From a virus: a stretch of 64,000 nucleotides of DNA. The notes beneath the pieces were generated by a model. That model did no database searches, had not been told where the DNA came from, and was given only the letters and a program-made list of their open reading frames with translations. A program made the translations under genes and the position numbers. Shown here one piece after another: positions 39,051 through 48,419 of the stretch; the first letter of the stretch is position 1; each line of letters begins with the position of its first letter. Location: positions 1 to 64,000 of the IMG/VR virus record IMGVR_UViG_3300035180_001847; one strand, 5' to 3'.

Positions 39051-40091
39051 TTATGGTAATCTTATCAGGTCATCGGTAAGGTATCTTTGATTGTATTCCC
39101 AATCCTTTGATGGGGGTGTAGGTTGTTCGTATTCATCTTTATCAATCATTTGCATAAATTTTTTTAATTCATTTTCATAATTCTCTTTCATTTTCAGATA
39201 CTTCTTTTTCGCATCTTTATTGACAAACGTGGCAAATTTTCCGTTCAGTGAATTTCTAAATTTTATTAATTCGTCGTATTCTTTTTTGTAAGAATCAAGA
39301 TTTTCTTCCAAATTATCTGTGCAGCCTATTAAAAATCCATATTGTAATTTATGAAGTCCCATTTGCTTTGCAACTTCTTCGTCCACGTTTCGATAAAATT
39401 CTGGTAGCCTTCCAATGAAAAATAATTTCCCAAGATTTTTTTGAGTAACATTTTCACTTAACATATTATTTAGGATTTTATTCTTTATGCTCAATATTTT
39501 ACTTTCCTCTTTATCCGTCGTGATTCTATCTTCTGTTCCATCGAATACCATGTGTCTTTTATCTACAAGTATGATGAAATTATCCTCTAAAACTTTTAGC
39601 GCGCTTTTAAGCATTTCTCTCATTTTAGCTTCTGTTCTAATATAAAATTCCTTCATATCTTTAATTTCAATATTTGTTGGACACTCACTGATATATGCTT
39701 CTATGGATTTTTTAGCTGGTAAGTATTTGCTATTTATCATTCCAGTTATTTCAAATATTTCTTTATGTGTAAGAAAAGTTCTCTTATCATCATTCACGAA
39801 AATTCTATCGTTTTTGTGTTCCGCCAGGTAATTTAACAATTGCACGGAAATATCCTCGACATAAATAGACCGATTTCCAAGTTTTCTATTATCAATTTTA
39901 GACAATTCATTTTTATATATTTTTTCAATTATAAGAGATTGACCATCTGATTTATTAAACTTGAAATATCTTTCAAGTTCTCTCATTTGATAAATCTTTG
40001 CTTTTCCAGTTTTTTCTTTAATATCAAGTAATACACAAAGTTCACGATAGTTTTTTATTATCTGACCCTCGGATATATTTCTAATGTTCAT
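39051..40091 (-). CDS. putative phage replication/initiation protein
   Basis: 346 aa from MNIRNISEGQIIKNYREL. The first 70 residues (ELCVLLDIKEKTGKAKIYQ, RELERYFKF) match the DNA-binding N-terminus common in plasmid/phage replication proteins of Firmicutes-type elements (from memory). The rest is helical, with Lys-rich coiled coil (about 265-320). Its start overlaps the stop of the methyltransferase gene. Position beside the origin-like region supports a replication role. Confidence 0.5.
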   Translation of the reverse strand: MNIRNISEGQIIKNYRELCVLLDIKEKTGKAKIYQMRELERYFKFNKSDGQSLIIEKIYKNELSKIDNRKLGNRSIYVEDISVQLLNYLAEHKNDRIFVNDDKRTFLTHKEIFEITGMINSKYLPAKKSIEAYISECPTNIEIKDMKEFYIRTEAKMREMLKSALKVLEDNFIILVDKRHMVFDGTEDRITTDKEESKILSIKNKILNNMLSENVTQKNLGKLFFIGRLPEFYRNVDEEVAKQMGLHKLQYGFLIGCTDNLEENLDSYKKEYDELIKFRNSLNGKFATFVNKDAKKKYLKMKENYENELKKFMQMIDKDEYEQPTPPSKDWEYNQRYLTDDLIRLP

Positions 40092-40833
40092 TGATTTGTT
40101 CCATCCTTTTCTTTGCAATTTCAAATATCTCTTCGTCCATTTCCATACCGATAAATTTACGCTTCAAATCTAAAGATGCTATTCCAGTGCTTCCACTGCC
40201 CATTGCATTATCTAAAACCACATCTCCTTCTAAAGTATAACTTTTTATTAAAAATTTTAACAATTCAACGGGCTTTTGAGATGTGTGTAACCTATTGTAA
40301 TTATCTACACACTTATATGTCAATAAATTGGTGGGATAACGGGTTGTATCCCCGCCCTGATAGTCTCTTTTATTTTCTCCCAAATAAGCTCCTCCGTAGG
40401 TTTTGCCCTTTGCCGAATTTGTGGGAATATGTCCATCTGTTTTTTGAGGATAATAAGAGCCATTGTAAAATATAACTATTTCTTCTATCTTACGCAATGG
40501 TTGTCTTTTGGCGTGGAGGAAATGAGTGGATTGATTTTTTTCCCAATACCAACAATATTTATAGTTTTTTCTATTGGATGTTATAAGGTCTGTGGTAAAA
40601 GGTTGTTGTCCAAATAGTGCAACCGTTCCTTTTGGAGATAAAATTCTTTTATATTGTTTCCAGAGAAGAGTTAGGTCTATTGACTTATCCCATTTTGAAG
40701 CAAGTTGTTTATAGGGAAGATCGGCAAGAATTAGGTTTATGGATTTGTCTGGAATATTTTTCATTAATTCTAAACAATCACCCCACCAAAGCTGCACATC
40801 TCTGTTTTCAATTTGATTATTTTCATCGTTCAT
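40081..40833 (-). CDS. beta-class DNA adenine methyltransferase (DLPY type)
   Basis: 250 aa from MNDENNQIENRDV, set by AAGGAGAAAAAC. WWGDCLELMKNIPD, then ADLPYKQLASKWD (catalytic box), and VLDNAMGSGSTGIA (SAM motif) near the end, the order of beta-class enzymes; HTSQKPVELLKFLI is also typical. First gene of the left arm behind a consensus promoter. Confidence 0.9.
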   Translation of the reverse strand: MNDENNQIENRDVQLWWGDCLELMKNIPDKSINLILADLPYKQLASKWDKSIDLTLLWKQYKRILSPKGTVALFGQQPFTTDLITSNRKNYKYCWYWEKNQSTHFLHAKRQPLRKIEEIVIFYNGSYYPQKTDGHIPTNSAKGKTYGGAYLGENKRDYQGGDTTRYPTNLLTYKCVDNYNRLHTSQKPVELLKFLIKSYTLEGDVVLDNAMGSGSTGIASLDLKRKFIGMEMDEEIFEIAKKRMEQINEH

Positions 40834-40907
40834 GTTTTTCTCCTTGTGAAATATTATTGAATATGAAATATCATCATATTTAATAATATATAAATATCTA
40901 AACTCAA

Positions 40908-40936
40908 ATTTTACCACCTCGCGTCAAACTTGTCAA
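40908..40936 (-). promoter_or_regulatory. leftward promoter at the arm junction
   Basis: Minus strand TTGACA, 17 bp, TAAAAT. Divergent from the + strand promoter 20 bp away. Confidence 0.8.
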
Positions 40937-40956
40937 TATCCTTGATTTCAACACTC

Positions 40957-40985
40957 TTGACAAATAAAATCTTTTATGATATACT
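40957..40985 (+). promoter_or_regulatory. rightward promoter at the arm junction
   Basis: TTGACA, 17 bp, TATACT. Drives the HEPN gene; about 130 nt of leader precede its ATG. Confidence 0.85.
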
Positions 40986-41114
40986 GTTAAAAATAGAATA
41001 TTGTATTTTTAGGAGTTTGGACACGCCAACTGGAACTCATGCCCGTTTGTCAACGGCTAATTCAAACTGTGGGGTAACAAGTTATTACCCAAAAATAAAA
41101 TCATCGGAGAAATT

Positions 41115-41723
41115 ATGCATACACATACAGCAAAAAACCTTTTCAATCAGAATATTCAAAGCGCCAAAGATAGTCTTGCGCTTTATGATGCAATTGCTGC
41201 ACTCCAGCCAAGAGGCGTGGATATCAATTGGGTACTCAGGTCTGCCGTTGTATTTGCGGTTTCAGCACTTGATACATTTTTCCACGACAAAATCAAATAT
41301 CGTGTCGGGAGATTTGATTTTGGAAATATTCCGCCTGCTTTTGCAAAATTTGAAATTGAAATCAAGGATTTAATTTCGTGGGACAAATCAAGGAGAAAAG
41401 GCGATATTTTGCAAAATTGGGTCACTAATTATCTATCAACGCGTTCTCTACAATCACGAACGGAAATCGAAGAGTCTTTGAAAATGGCGGGAATTAACGC
41501 TGTTTGGGACACTATTGAACCAGATAAAGATAATAAAAATGCGCTTTTGCGAGACCTTGATCTTTTGGTCAAACGACGAAATCAAATTTCTCATGAAGGA
41601 GATAGAGTAACTTCTCGTAGAAGTGGAAAAACATTGCGCCCAATCACTAGACTAGAAGTAGAGAATTGGATAAAGTTTGTTGAATACATCGTTCTTAAAG
41701 TTGAAAATGCATTTCCTGGCTAG
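41115..41723 (+). CDS. HEPN-domain protein (RiboL-PSP-HEPN-like)
   Basis: 202 aa, helical. Arg155-N-Q-I-S-His160 is the Rx4H motif of HEPN ribonucleases (RNxxxH form), preceded by a helix with LLRDLDLLVKR. This family is often annotated with anti-phage or stress RNase roles. CGGAGAAATT sets the start; an attC-like site follows its stop and its own promoter stands in front. No partner nucleotidyltransferase is adjacent. It could be a superinfection-exclusion toxin or a captured cassette. Confidence 0.75.
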   Translation: MHTHTAKNLFNQNIQSAKDSLALYDAIAALQPRGVDINWVLRSAVVFAVSALDTFFHDKIKYRVGRFDFGNIPPAFAKFEIEIKDLISWDKSRRKGDILQNWVTNYLSTRSLQSRTEIEESLKMAGINAVWDTIEPDKDNKNALLRDLDLLVKRRNQISHEGDRVTSRRSGKTLRPITRLEVENWIKFVEYIVLKVENAFPG

Positions 41724-41738
41724 ATTATGAAAAAATCA

Positions 41739-41870
41739 CCCAATAACGTATGCTCCCGACTAGCGGGAGTCTGGTTGCCATAAATAGGTTTTATCTATTC
41801 TTTGAGTTTAATTTCCTTTCGGGCATTTTCTCAGCCCCGTTCCACAAGCGGCTGACGCAAACCGCTAAGT
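41739..41870 (+). repeat. attC-like site, plus orientation
   Basis: Begins CCCAATAACG after the HEPN stop and ends AAGCGGCTGACGCAAACCGCTAAG, matching the L'/R' half of the minus-strand sites. A CTCCCG-ACTAG-CGGGAG hairpin lies inside. Confidence 0.55.
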
Positions 41871-41890
41871 GGCTAGGGTAAAGGAGTCTA

Positions 41891-42442
41891 ATGGCAAGGA
41901 AAGAGTTTGTCGCTGGCAAAGCGGCTGGTAGGCAGGAAGGTTATACTTCAACACACTTCACGCCCGAAACGGCTGTAATTGATTTACTTCAATTCATCCC
42001 GTTTGAAAGTGGAGATATTGCACTTGATCCTTCTGCTGGCGTAAATAAAGTTTGGTTCAATAATTTTCCATGCAATAAAGATTACTGTGAAATTGATGAA
42101 GGTTTAGATTTCTTTGAGTATCCAAAACAAGTTGATTGGATCATAGGCAATCCGCCTTTCACTGATTTTATAAAGTTTCTTATGCACAGCCCCAGCATTG
42201 CAAGAAAAGGGTTTGCTTATCTTATCGGGCATAGTCGTCTCAATCAGGTTACACCGAAGCGATTGAGTATCTTGGAAGAAAAAGGTTTCTATTTATCAGG
42301 CATCCAAATCTGTACATTCAAAGCATGGTTTGGCAGGTATTACTTCCTGATTTTCACTCGCTCCAAGAATGAAGGTATCGGCTATTCACGAAAGAATTAT
42401 AGCCATGAAGTCTCTACGCCGCAGAACAATGTGTGCTGTTAA
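41891..42442 (+). CDS. class I SAM-dependent DNA adenine methyltransferase (NPPF)
   Basis: 183 aa. ALDPSAGVNK is the SAM motif and IIGNPPFTDF the catalytic NPPF box, in the gamma-class order; short for the class but both motifs are intact. Attributes of a cassette gene: it lies between attC-like ends and an AAAGGAGTCTA ribosome site follows the first attC. It is unrelated by eye to the other methyltransferases. Confidence 0.75.
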   Translation: MARKEFVAGKAAGRQEGYTSTHFTPETAVIDLLQFIPFESGDIALDPSAGVNKVWFNNFPCNKDYCEIDEGLDFFEYPKQVDWIIGNPPFTDFIKFLMHSPSIARKGFAYLIGHSRLNQVTPKRLSILEEKGFYLSGIQICTFKAWFGRYYFLIFTRSKNEGIGYSRKNYSHEVSTPQNNVCC

Positions 42443-42506
42443 AATTTGAATAATTTTACGGTTTTATCTCGTCCCGCTCATATGCAGATAGCGCAAACCG
42501 TTGGCC
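42433..42506 (+). repeat. attC-like site, plus orientation, partly decayed
   Basis: Ends GATAGCGCAAACCGTTGGCC, with GTTGGCC fitting the R' pattern; the left end (GTGCTGTTAAAA) is decayed. Confidence 0.45.
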
Positions 42507-42705
42507 ATTTTCTAGCACAATAAGGTAAAAAATTATCTCGCCCGTGATGGGATTCACATTGTTTAAAAAATAGAGAATAAAATAACTTATTATAAACTTT
42601 CCACCCCTGTATGAAACAATTATGATTGCATTTGATATCAATGATTATATTTAATATCAATGCAGATAAATTTAAAGAGTAAAAAGGATTTTATAAAGTG
42701 AGATA

Positions 42706-43062
42706 ATGTTGGATTTTTTGAAACAACAAATTGGTTTTTGGCAATGTGTTTTATTTATAGTTGGAATTATTTGTGTTTATGGCTGGTGGTTGTGGAGAAT
42801 ATATAAACCATATAAATATAAAGAACCAAAACAAAATCAACACTCCAAAGATTTGGAAAGATTGGGACAGATTAATGATGAAATTTATAATTTAACGTGT
42901 GATAGGGATTGGGAAAAAATTCAAGAACTTCGCAGGGAGCGCATAAAAATATTAAGCAAGCCTGAAAATTATAATCACTATGCCATTCAACGGGATTTGA
43001 TTTGGCTTAGTATTCAAAAAATTGGTGGTAAATACTTCTATAATTCAGATGCCAATTTGTAA
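42706..43062 (+). CDS. small membrane protein with charged tail
   Basis: 118 aa. One hydrophobic segment (CVLFIVGIICVYGWWLW) then a charged helical tail. No good ribosome site; TTATAAAGTGAGATA precedes the ATG. Function unknown. Confidence 0.6.
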   Translation: MLDFLKQQIGFWQCVLFIVGIICVYGWWLWRIYKPYKYKEPKQNQHSKDLERLGQINDEIYNLTCDRDWEKIQELRRERIKILSKPENYNHYAIQRDLIWLSIQKIGGKYFYNSDANL

Positions 43063-43290
43063 TTTGACGGGTGAGAATTAATGTTTTTGTTAAATTATAA
43101 ATATGGAATATTTATTAATATGTAATATGTATTAAGAAGAGCAATAGCGGAGATAAAAGATAAAAAAATTTTTTATTAATGGTGGTTGAAGAAAAAAAGA
43201 GAGAGAAAGAAAGAAAAAAATAATCAACTGGAAGTATGAATGAGTTGATATAATTTATGTAGATAAGGATACTAACAACATAGAAAATAT

Positions 43291-43560
43291 ATGAATATTC
43301 GCAATTTTTATTTATTTGTAACAAGTCATAAAAATATTTCTTTGGATTGTGTAAACCCAACTAATCAGCCTGATTTAGATATAATGGATTTAGATGATAA
43401 TTTGAGTTTGGAGGAATTGAATAATATGGATATGGATGATGTTGAAGATGAAGATAAATATTTGGATTGGGAAAGTTTTTTTGAAGTAAATAAACACGGC
43501 GAGGGGAGATGGTCAGAAATGTCTTATAATAGATATTGTCAAGGAATTTTGGATCAATAA
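43291..43560 (+). CDS. acidic hypothetical protein
   Basis: 89 aa with an acidic middle (DLDDNLSLEELNNMD and DVEDEDKYLD). Start uncertain. A polypurine stretch (43170-43215) precedes it. Confidence 0.45.
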   Translation: MNIRNFYLFVTSHKNISLDCVNPTNQPDLDIMDLDDNLSLEELNNMDMDDVEDEDKYLDWESFFEVNKHGEGRWSEMSYNRYCQGILDQ

Positions 43561-43626
43561 AAAAGGTGTTTATATTGAAAACTTTTTTTAGATAAAATAA
43601 TTTTTTGTGAAAGGAAATATTGAGCC

Positions 43627-46359
43627 TTGTCCCGAAAAATACAATCCTTTTATGTATTAAAATTAGAAAGCGAAAAACTAAAAAAACACGGATATAAAAT
43701 TAAAATAGATTTGAACGAGGCAAGAAAAAACAATGAAGTGGTATCATTGGCAAATAGTCAAATGATACGGACGATACAAGAAGTTATAAAATCAAGTTAT
43801 TCTCAGAAAAAATTAGATAGATTAGTAAAAAGAAAAAAAGCATTAGGAAATCAAAAAAATAAATCGATTTATCGAAAAGAATTGAGCGATATTCAAAATG
43901 AAATAGATAAGTTATTGTTTATTCCTGAATTGATAGTAATTCATTTTAATCATACATCACATTATAAAACAATTATTAAAAAGGGTCTTTTTATAAATGA
44001 CAAAGAATATGTTAGATTAATGACGGGAGCGGGTCACGCTCGTCGTAATTCCAGTATCTTCATTGAAAAAAATATTTGGATGAATGTCAATGAAATATTT
44101 GAAAATGGAAGAAACAAAAACGTTCCTCTAGTGTATAGCAAGTATAATGCCTATTATGGACTTTATGCTTCGGCAACTCAACCCGTCTCATTTCCTCGTA
44201 TAGCAGTTGTGCCAGACCTTGAATTGGAATTTATAAGAACATTTGATTTTGTTGAAGAAGTCGAACAGGAAGATGATTTGGTTTATGAAAAAATAATGCC
44301 CGTCAAGCAAAATATTTTTGATGGTATGGGATTGATAAGCATTGAATTTGCGAAACAATGGCAGTCAGACCTTGAACTTGATTATCTTCCATCTGGATTT
44401 ATATTTAGAGGGGGATTTTTCAAAGGAATGCTTGCAACATTTGATATAAAAATGTTTGCCAAAGAAAATAATTCTTTTGAAATAAAAGATGTTTGGGGAA
44501 ATATTCATAATGTAAAAGATATTGATATTATTGCAACCCAATCACAATTCAAATTATGGATGTGCTATAATTCAATTGATGACTACCGTGAAAACTGTGT
44601 AAAAAACAATATTGGATTTGGGGTAAGCAGAGTTTCTCCAAAAAAACAAAAAGATTTTTTTTATTCATCATATCAATATTTACAGGTATTGAATGAAGAT
44701 AAAGTCAATATTGAAAAATTATGTGAACCAACCTTAAATTATTTCAAAGATGTTTCTTCTGATGATGCTAATAAGGCAATTTTATATTTATTGGGCGATA
44801 AGGATTATCAAGATTTAGAAAAATTATTCGAGCAAATTGATAATAACGTGTTGAAAGCGCTCATGATAAATAAAAATGTCATAAAAGATAATCATATAAA
44901 AAACCATATTTTCAAGACTATTAATAAAAAGATACGAAATTCCTTCATGGGGAATCTTATTCTTGATGGATGTTATCAAATGAATATTGCTGATCCTGTG
45001 GCTTTCATGCAACACGCTCTGGGTCTTTTGGTAACGGGATTGCTAAAAGATAAAGAATATTATTCTAAATACTGGTCATCAAGAAAAATAAATAAAATCG
45101 CAACGGGTAGAAGTCCTTTAACTTGGAGAAGTGAATTAAATGTCTTAAATCTTATTGACAATAATGATACTGAGAAATGGTACAAATATTTGAGTGACGG
45201 GATTATAACCAATATTTATGGTGATGACAACTATCGTTGGGCGGATTCCGATATGGATGGTGATTTGATTTTTTCTACATCTAATGAATACTTGATAAAT
45301 GGGGCATTTGGCGGAAATCCAATCACATATAATCGTGACTCTGGAAATAAGGATATTATAAATACCGATGAATTATATAAAAGCGATATTGATAGTTATG
45401 GTTCGCGCATTGGTGTTTTAACCAATTATTCAACAACATCGTATTCAATGCTTTCCATGTTTGGTAACAAGGACAGTGAAGAATATAAAACCATTATAAA
45501 TAGATTGAAAATAACAAGAAAAAATCAGGGTCAGGAAATTGATAAGGCGAAATTGGGCGGATTTATAAAACCAATTCCTGAATGGGCTAAGTATAGGCAC
45601 ATAAAAAATTCCATGACCGAAGAAGAAAAAAATAAAATTAGGCTTCACAATAGACTTCTTCTTGATCGTCGTCCTTTGTGGATGATTTATCTTTATCCTC
45701 ACAAAATGAATGAATTTCGTCGTTTCAATAAGATATATGAAAACTATGTTCAAAGTAAAATGGGATTTTCTCTGGAAACATTGTTGAATAAAAAAGATAG
45801 AAACAAGAAGGAAAACGACATTTATAATAGTTATGTAAGATATTCTCCATTTATTGTTGAAGATAAGTCTATTATGATGAAGATTTATCAATATATGATT
45901 CAATCTGTTCGTGAACATAAACTTAAGATGAAAAACGATTCATTGACATTTGATTATACCATATATCTAAATAAATCCATCCCTAAAAACTCATATAAAC
46001 TGCAACAGATGGAAAATTTACTAAAAGAATATAAGTCCGCTAAAAAGAATTTATCTGTTACCAATAATTTTGAAAACAAAGAACAAGTCTTTTCTATTTT
46101 GAGAAATAAGGCTGAATTTAATATAAGTAATAATATATCAGAATTAACAAATTTGGCTGTTGAGGTTTGTTATGAAAAAGGAACTGTAAATTCAAGGCAA
46201 TTTGTTTTTGATCTGTTTGGCGATGGTATTATTCAGAATCTCTTGACAAATAATGGAAATAAGATTATGATACCAGTTCTTACTGAACCATCTGGAGATT
46301 TGGAATTTCTTGGAAAACACTATTCATTGAAAGAGGTTAAAATAAATAATGTCGTATAA
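43627..46359 (+). CDS. YonO-like single-subunit RNA polymerase (QDE-1/RdRP-type catalytic core)
   Basis: 910 aa from a TTG start behind AAAGGAAATATTGAGCC. Residues 540-546 are DSDMDGD, the DxDxDGD metal-binding loop of the double-psi beta-barrel polymerases; YonO of Bacillus phage SPbeta is about the same length (905 aa) and carries it too. FPRIAVVP (about 187-194), GFGVSRVSPKK and the long helical C-terminal part match the family layout by eye. YonO is a DNA-dependent RNA polymerase of phage late genes; the same job is likely here, as the gene lies upstream of the late genes. No separate sigma factor is apparent. Confidence 0.8.
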   Translation: MSRKIQSFYVLKLESEKLKKHGYKIKIDLNEARKNNEVVSLANSQMIRTIQEVIKSSYSQKKLDRLVKRKKALGNQKNKSIYRKELSDIQNEIDKLLFIPELIVIHFNHTSHYKTIIKKGLFINDKEYVRLMTGAGHARRNSSIFIEKNIWMNVNEIFENGRNKNVPLVYSKYNAYYGLYASATQPVSFPRIAVVPDLELEFIRTFDFVEEVEQEDDLVYEKIMPVKQNIFDGMGLISIEFAKQWQSDLELDYLPSGFIFRGGFFKGMLATFDIKMFAKENNSFEIKDVWGNIHNVKDIDIIATQSQFKLWMCYNSIDDYRENCVKNNIGFGVSRVSPKKQKDFFYSSYQYLQVLNEDKVNIEKLCEPTLNYFKDVSSDDANKAILYLLGDKDYQDLEKLFEQIDNNVLKALMINKNVIKDNHIKNHIFKTINKKIRNSFMGNLILDGCYQMNIADPVAFMQHALGLLVTGLLKDKEYYSKYWSSRKINKIATGRSPLTWRSELNVLNLIDNNDTEKWYKYLSDGIITNIYGDDNYRWADSDMDGDLIFSTSNEYLINGAFGGNPITYNRDSGNKDIINTDELYKSDIDSYGSRIGVLTNYSTTSYSMLSMFGNKDSEEYKTIINRLKITRKNQGQEIDKAKLGGFIKPIPEWAKYRHIKNSMTEEEKNKIRLHNRLLLDRRPLWMIYLYPHKMNEFRRFNKIYENYVQSKMGFSLETLLNKKDRNKKENDIYNSYVRYSPFIVEDKSIMMKIYQYMIQSVREHKLKMKNDSLTFDYTIYLNKSIPKNSYKLQQMENLLKEYKSAKKNLSVTNNFENKEQVFSILRNKAEFNISNNISELTNLAVEVCYEKGTVNSRQFVFDLFGDGIIQNLLTNNGNKIMIPVLTEPSGDLEFLGKHYSLKEVKINNVV

Positions 46360-46626
46360 AATTTTGAATATTGATAATATGCAATATCAGACAGAAGAAC
46401 AAGCGGATTTAATATTTTGCGATTTTGTGTATGAGGATTTAAATTTTCAATGGGTGGACAAATATTGGAGATTTTTAAAAGAGGGGGGAGTATGGGGAAG
46501 TAGAATGTGCGGGAGGCAATCTTGAATAATGTAAATTATGTTGGAATTGAATATGATAAAGAACCGTTTGAATTAGCGCAAAAACGATTAAAAGAAGTTT
46601 ATGAGAAGAAAAATACTAATTCTTAA
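46349..46626 (+). pseudogene. decayed DNA methyltransferase remnant
   Basis: An ATG at 46349 (overlapping the polymerase stop) opens ILNIDNMQYQTEEQAD and WVDKYWRFLKEGGVW, ending at 46525. A second frame to 46626 reads NVNYVGIEYDKEPFELAQKR, the usual C-terminus of beta-class methyltransferases. The middle, including the catalytic box, is gone. Confidence 0.6.
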
Positions 46627-47377
46627 TGAAATTACTCAAGCAGAAAAAATATTGAAGAATGGTTTCACCAATGGCATAATGTTTGGAGAATTAATGTTGT
46701 TGGCAAAATATTTTAAAGCATTGGGACTTAGACCAAAAAAAATTAAGGAAAAAATTGTCGAGTTTTGTACAAAAGAAGATAAATTTTTTAATGTTGATGT
46801 TTATGATAAAATGATAGCGACAGCTATAAATAAGTCCAAAAATTATAAGATCAAATCTGTTGAAGGCATAAATATCCCCATCTTTGAAGAAGAAATAGAT
46901 GTCATAAAATTTTTACCTCACCGTTTATATAAAATATTGTTTGTAATGCTTGCTCTTTCCAAGTATCAGAAATTTTTTCATTCCAGGATAAAAAATAAGA
47001 AAAGAAAAAGAATGTCTTATTTTTTGAATTTTGTGGATTTTGAAGATATATGTAGAATGGCTGGATTAGGAAGCAAAAATATAACCAAAAAATTAATTTA
47101 TAAAATTCGTTATGAATTGGATGGGAAGGGCGGATTTATATCGTCCAGCAAATTCTCAGAATCCAGTTATCAAATAATGTTTGCTAGGGATGAAGGTAAA
47201 ATAATTTCTTTGGTGAGGGATTTAGAAAATATAATAGATTTTATTCCTTATTTTTGCGTGGATTGTAAAAAACAATTTGATAAAAAGGGTAAACGTGATA
47301 GATGTGATGACTGCTATTTAGAATATAGAAGGAAAATCAATAGAGAAAATATGAAACGTTCCAGAAAAGAAGCATGA
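46601..47377 (+). CDS. hypothetical protein with C-terminal zinc ribbon
   Basis: 258 aa. ILNEITQAEKILKNGFT opens a helical body; the C-terminus has CVDCKKQFD and CDDCYLEY, a CxxC...CxxC ribbon, then a basic tail. Might bind nucleic acid, possibly as a regulator. Its start overlaps the methyltransferase remnant. Confidence 0.6.
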   Translation: MRRKILILNEITQAEKILKNGFTNGIMFGELMLLAKYFKALGLRPKKIKEKIVEFCTKEDKFFNVDVYDKMIATAINKSKNYKIKSVEGINIPIFEEEIDVIKFLPHRLYKILFVMLALSKYQKFFHSRIKNKKRKRMSYFLNFVDFEDICRMAGLGSKNITKKLIYKIRYELDGKGGFISSSKFSESSYQIMFARDEGKIISLVRDLENIIDFIPYFCVDCKKQFDKKGKRDRCDDCYLEYRRKINRENMKRSRKEA

Positions 47378-47436
47378 AAATTTGTGTACAGATGTAATAC
47401 TTATCTAATTAATGAAAGAGGATAAAATAAACAAAA

Positions 47437-47853
47437 ATGACCGGAAAACGAAGTAAACCAAAAAACGAAAATTTTCTTGATACTGACCAATTTGCACGAG
47501 AGCTTGCTCAAAGAGCAAAGTTCTCTTTAAGTGATACCAAAATATTCATGAAGGAATATCAAGGTATATTCGAGGATTGTATTGAACAAAACATAGATAT
47601 TGATTTAAGGGGTTTTGTACATTTATATATACAGACAATTCCGGCGCACGAGGGAAACAATGCAAGAGAATCGAGGCTTAGAGGCGGTGAGCCAGTTAAA
47701 CAATGGTTTCCCGAATCAAAAAGAATTACAATTAAGGTTGCAAAAAACTTGACGGATATTCTTCGGAGTCCTGAAAAGAAAAAAATTCAAAATTCCAAAT
47801 CTACAAAAGATGCCTTACGTCAAATGACCTTGGATGAAAATATGGGTGGATAA
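47437..47853 (+). CDS. HU/IHF-like DNA-binding protein
   Basis: 138 aa. FARELAQRAKFSLSDTKIF and QNIDIDLRGFVHLYIQTIP, then KQWFPESKRITIKVAKN follow the HU fold (helices, then RGFGxF-type strand and arm). Could bend DNA for packaging, replication or late transcription. Confidence 0.7.
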   Translation: MTGKRSKPKNENFLDTDQFARELAQRAKFSLSDTKIFMKEYQGIFEDCIEQNIDIDLRGFVHLYIQTIPAHEGNNARESRLRGGEPVKQWFPESKRITIKVAKNLTDILRSPEKKKIQNSKSTKDALRQMTLDENMGG

Positions 47854-47865
47854 AGAGGTTGTTTT

Positions 47866-48306
47866 ATGAACTCATTAGCTGTCAAACCCGTTACAAATGA
47901 GATCGTTCAGGTGAAAACTCAAATAAGAAGATTTTGTTCTTGTTGCGGTGCATTTGTCAGAGGTGAAGATTATCATTGTACCATGCGACCTATTGAACTT
48001 AGATACATCATTGGCGCATCTATTTATGTGGAATGGCCTTATATTTGGAAAACAAATGAATATGGTTCGGGGAATAGGTATAAATATTTTTTAAAGCCAA
48101 TTAGAGTTATTTTGAAAAATGGTCAATTCTTTAGTTCCAGAGAAATTGTTGGTGAGAATGGTGGCAGCATATATATTGGAGCATTTCAGACTTTTGATGC
48201 CATTGAATTACATGAAAAAAATAAGGAATTATGGCCTACGGTTGAACAAGCCGAAAGAGCCGTTCATCATCCAGATGAAATTTTATATTCCAATTTTATG
48301 GGATGA
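47866..48306 (+). CDS. hypothetical protein with N-terminal CxxC
   Basis: 146 aa. FCSCCGAFVRGEDYHC near the N-terminus suggests a zinc site, followed by beta strands. Unknown. Confidence 0.6.
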   Translation: MNSLAVKPVTNEIVQVKTQIRRFCSCCGAFVRGEDYHCTMRPIELRYIIGASIYVEWPYIWKTNEYGSGNRYKYFLKPIRVILKNGQFFSSREIVGENGGSIYIGAFQTFDAIELHEKNKELWPTVEQAERAVHHPDEILYSNFMG

Positions 48307-48419
48307 ATTTTTATAAACAACTAAATAAATAGGCTTTTTTAAGTGCTTGATTATTTAATTTTTATAAAAATGCTTTTTTGAAGATATATTTTATTTCTAC
48401 GAGAGAGGAAAAAATAAAG

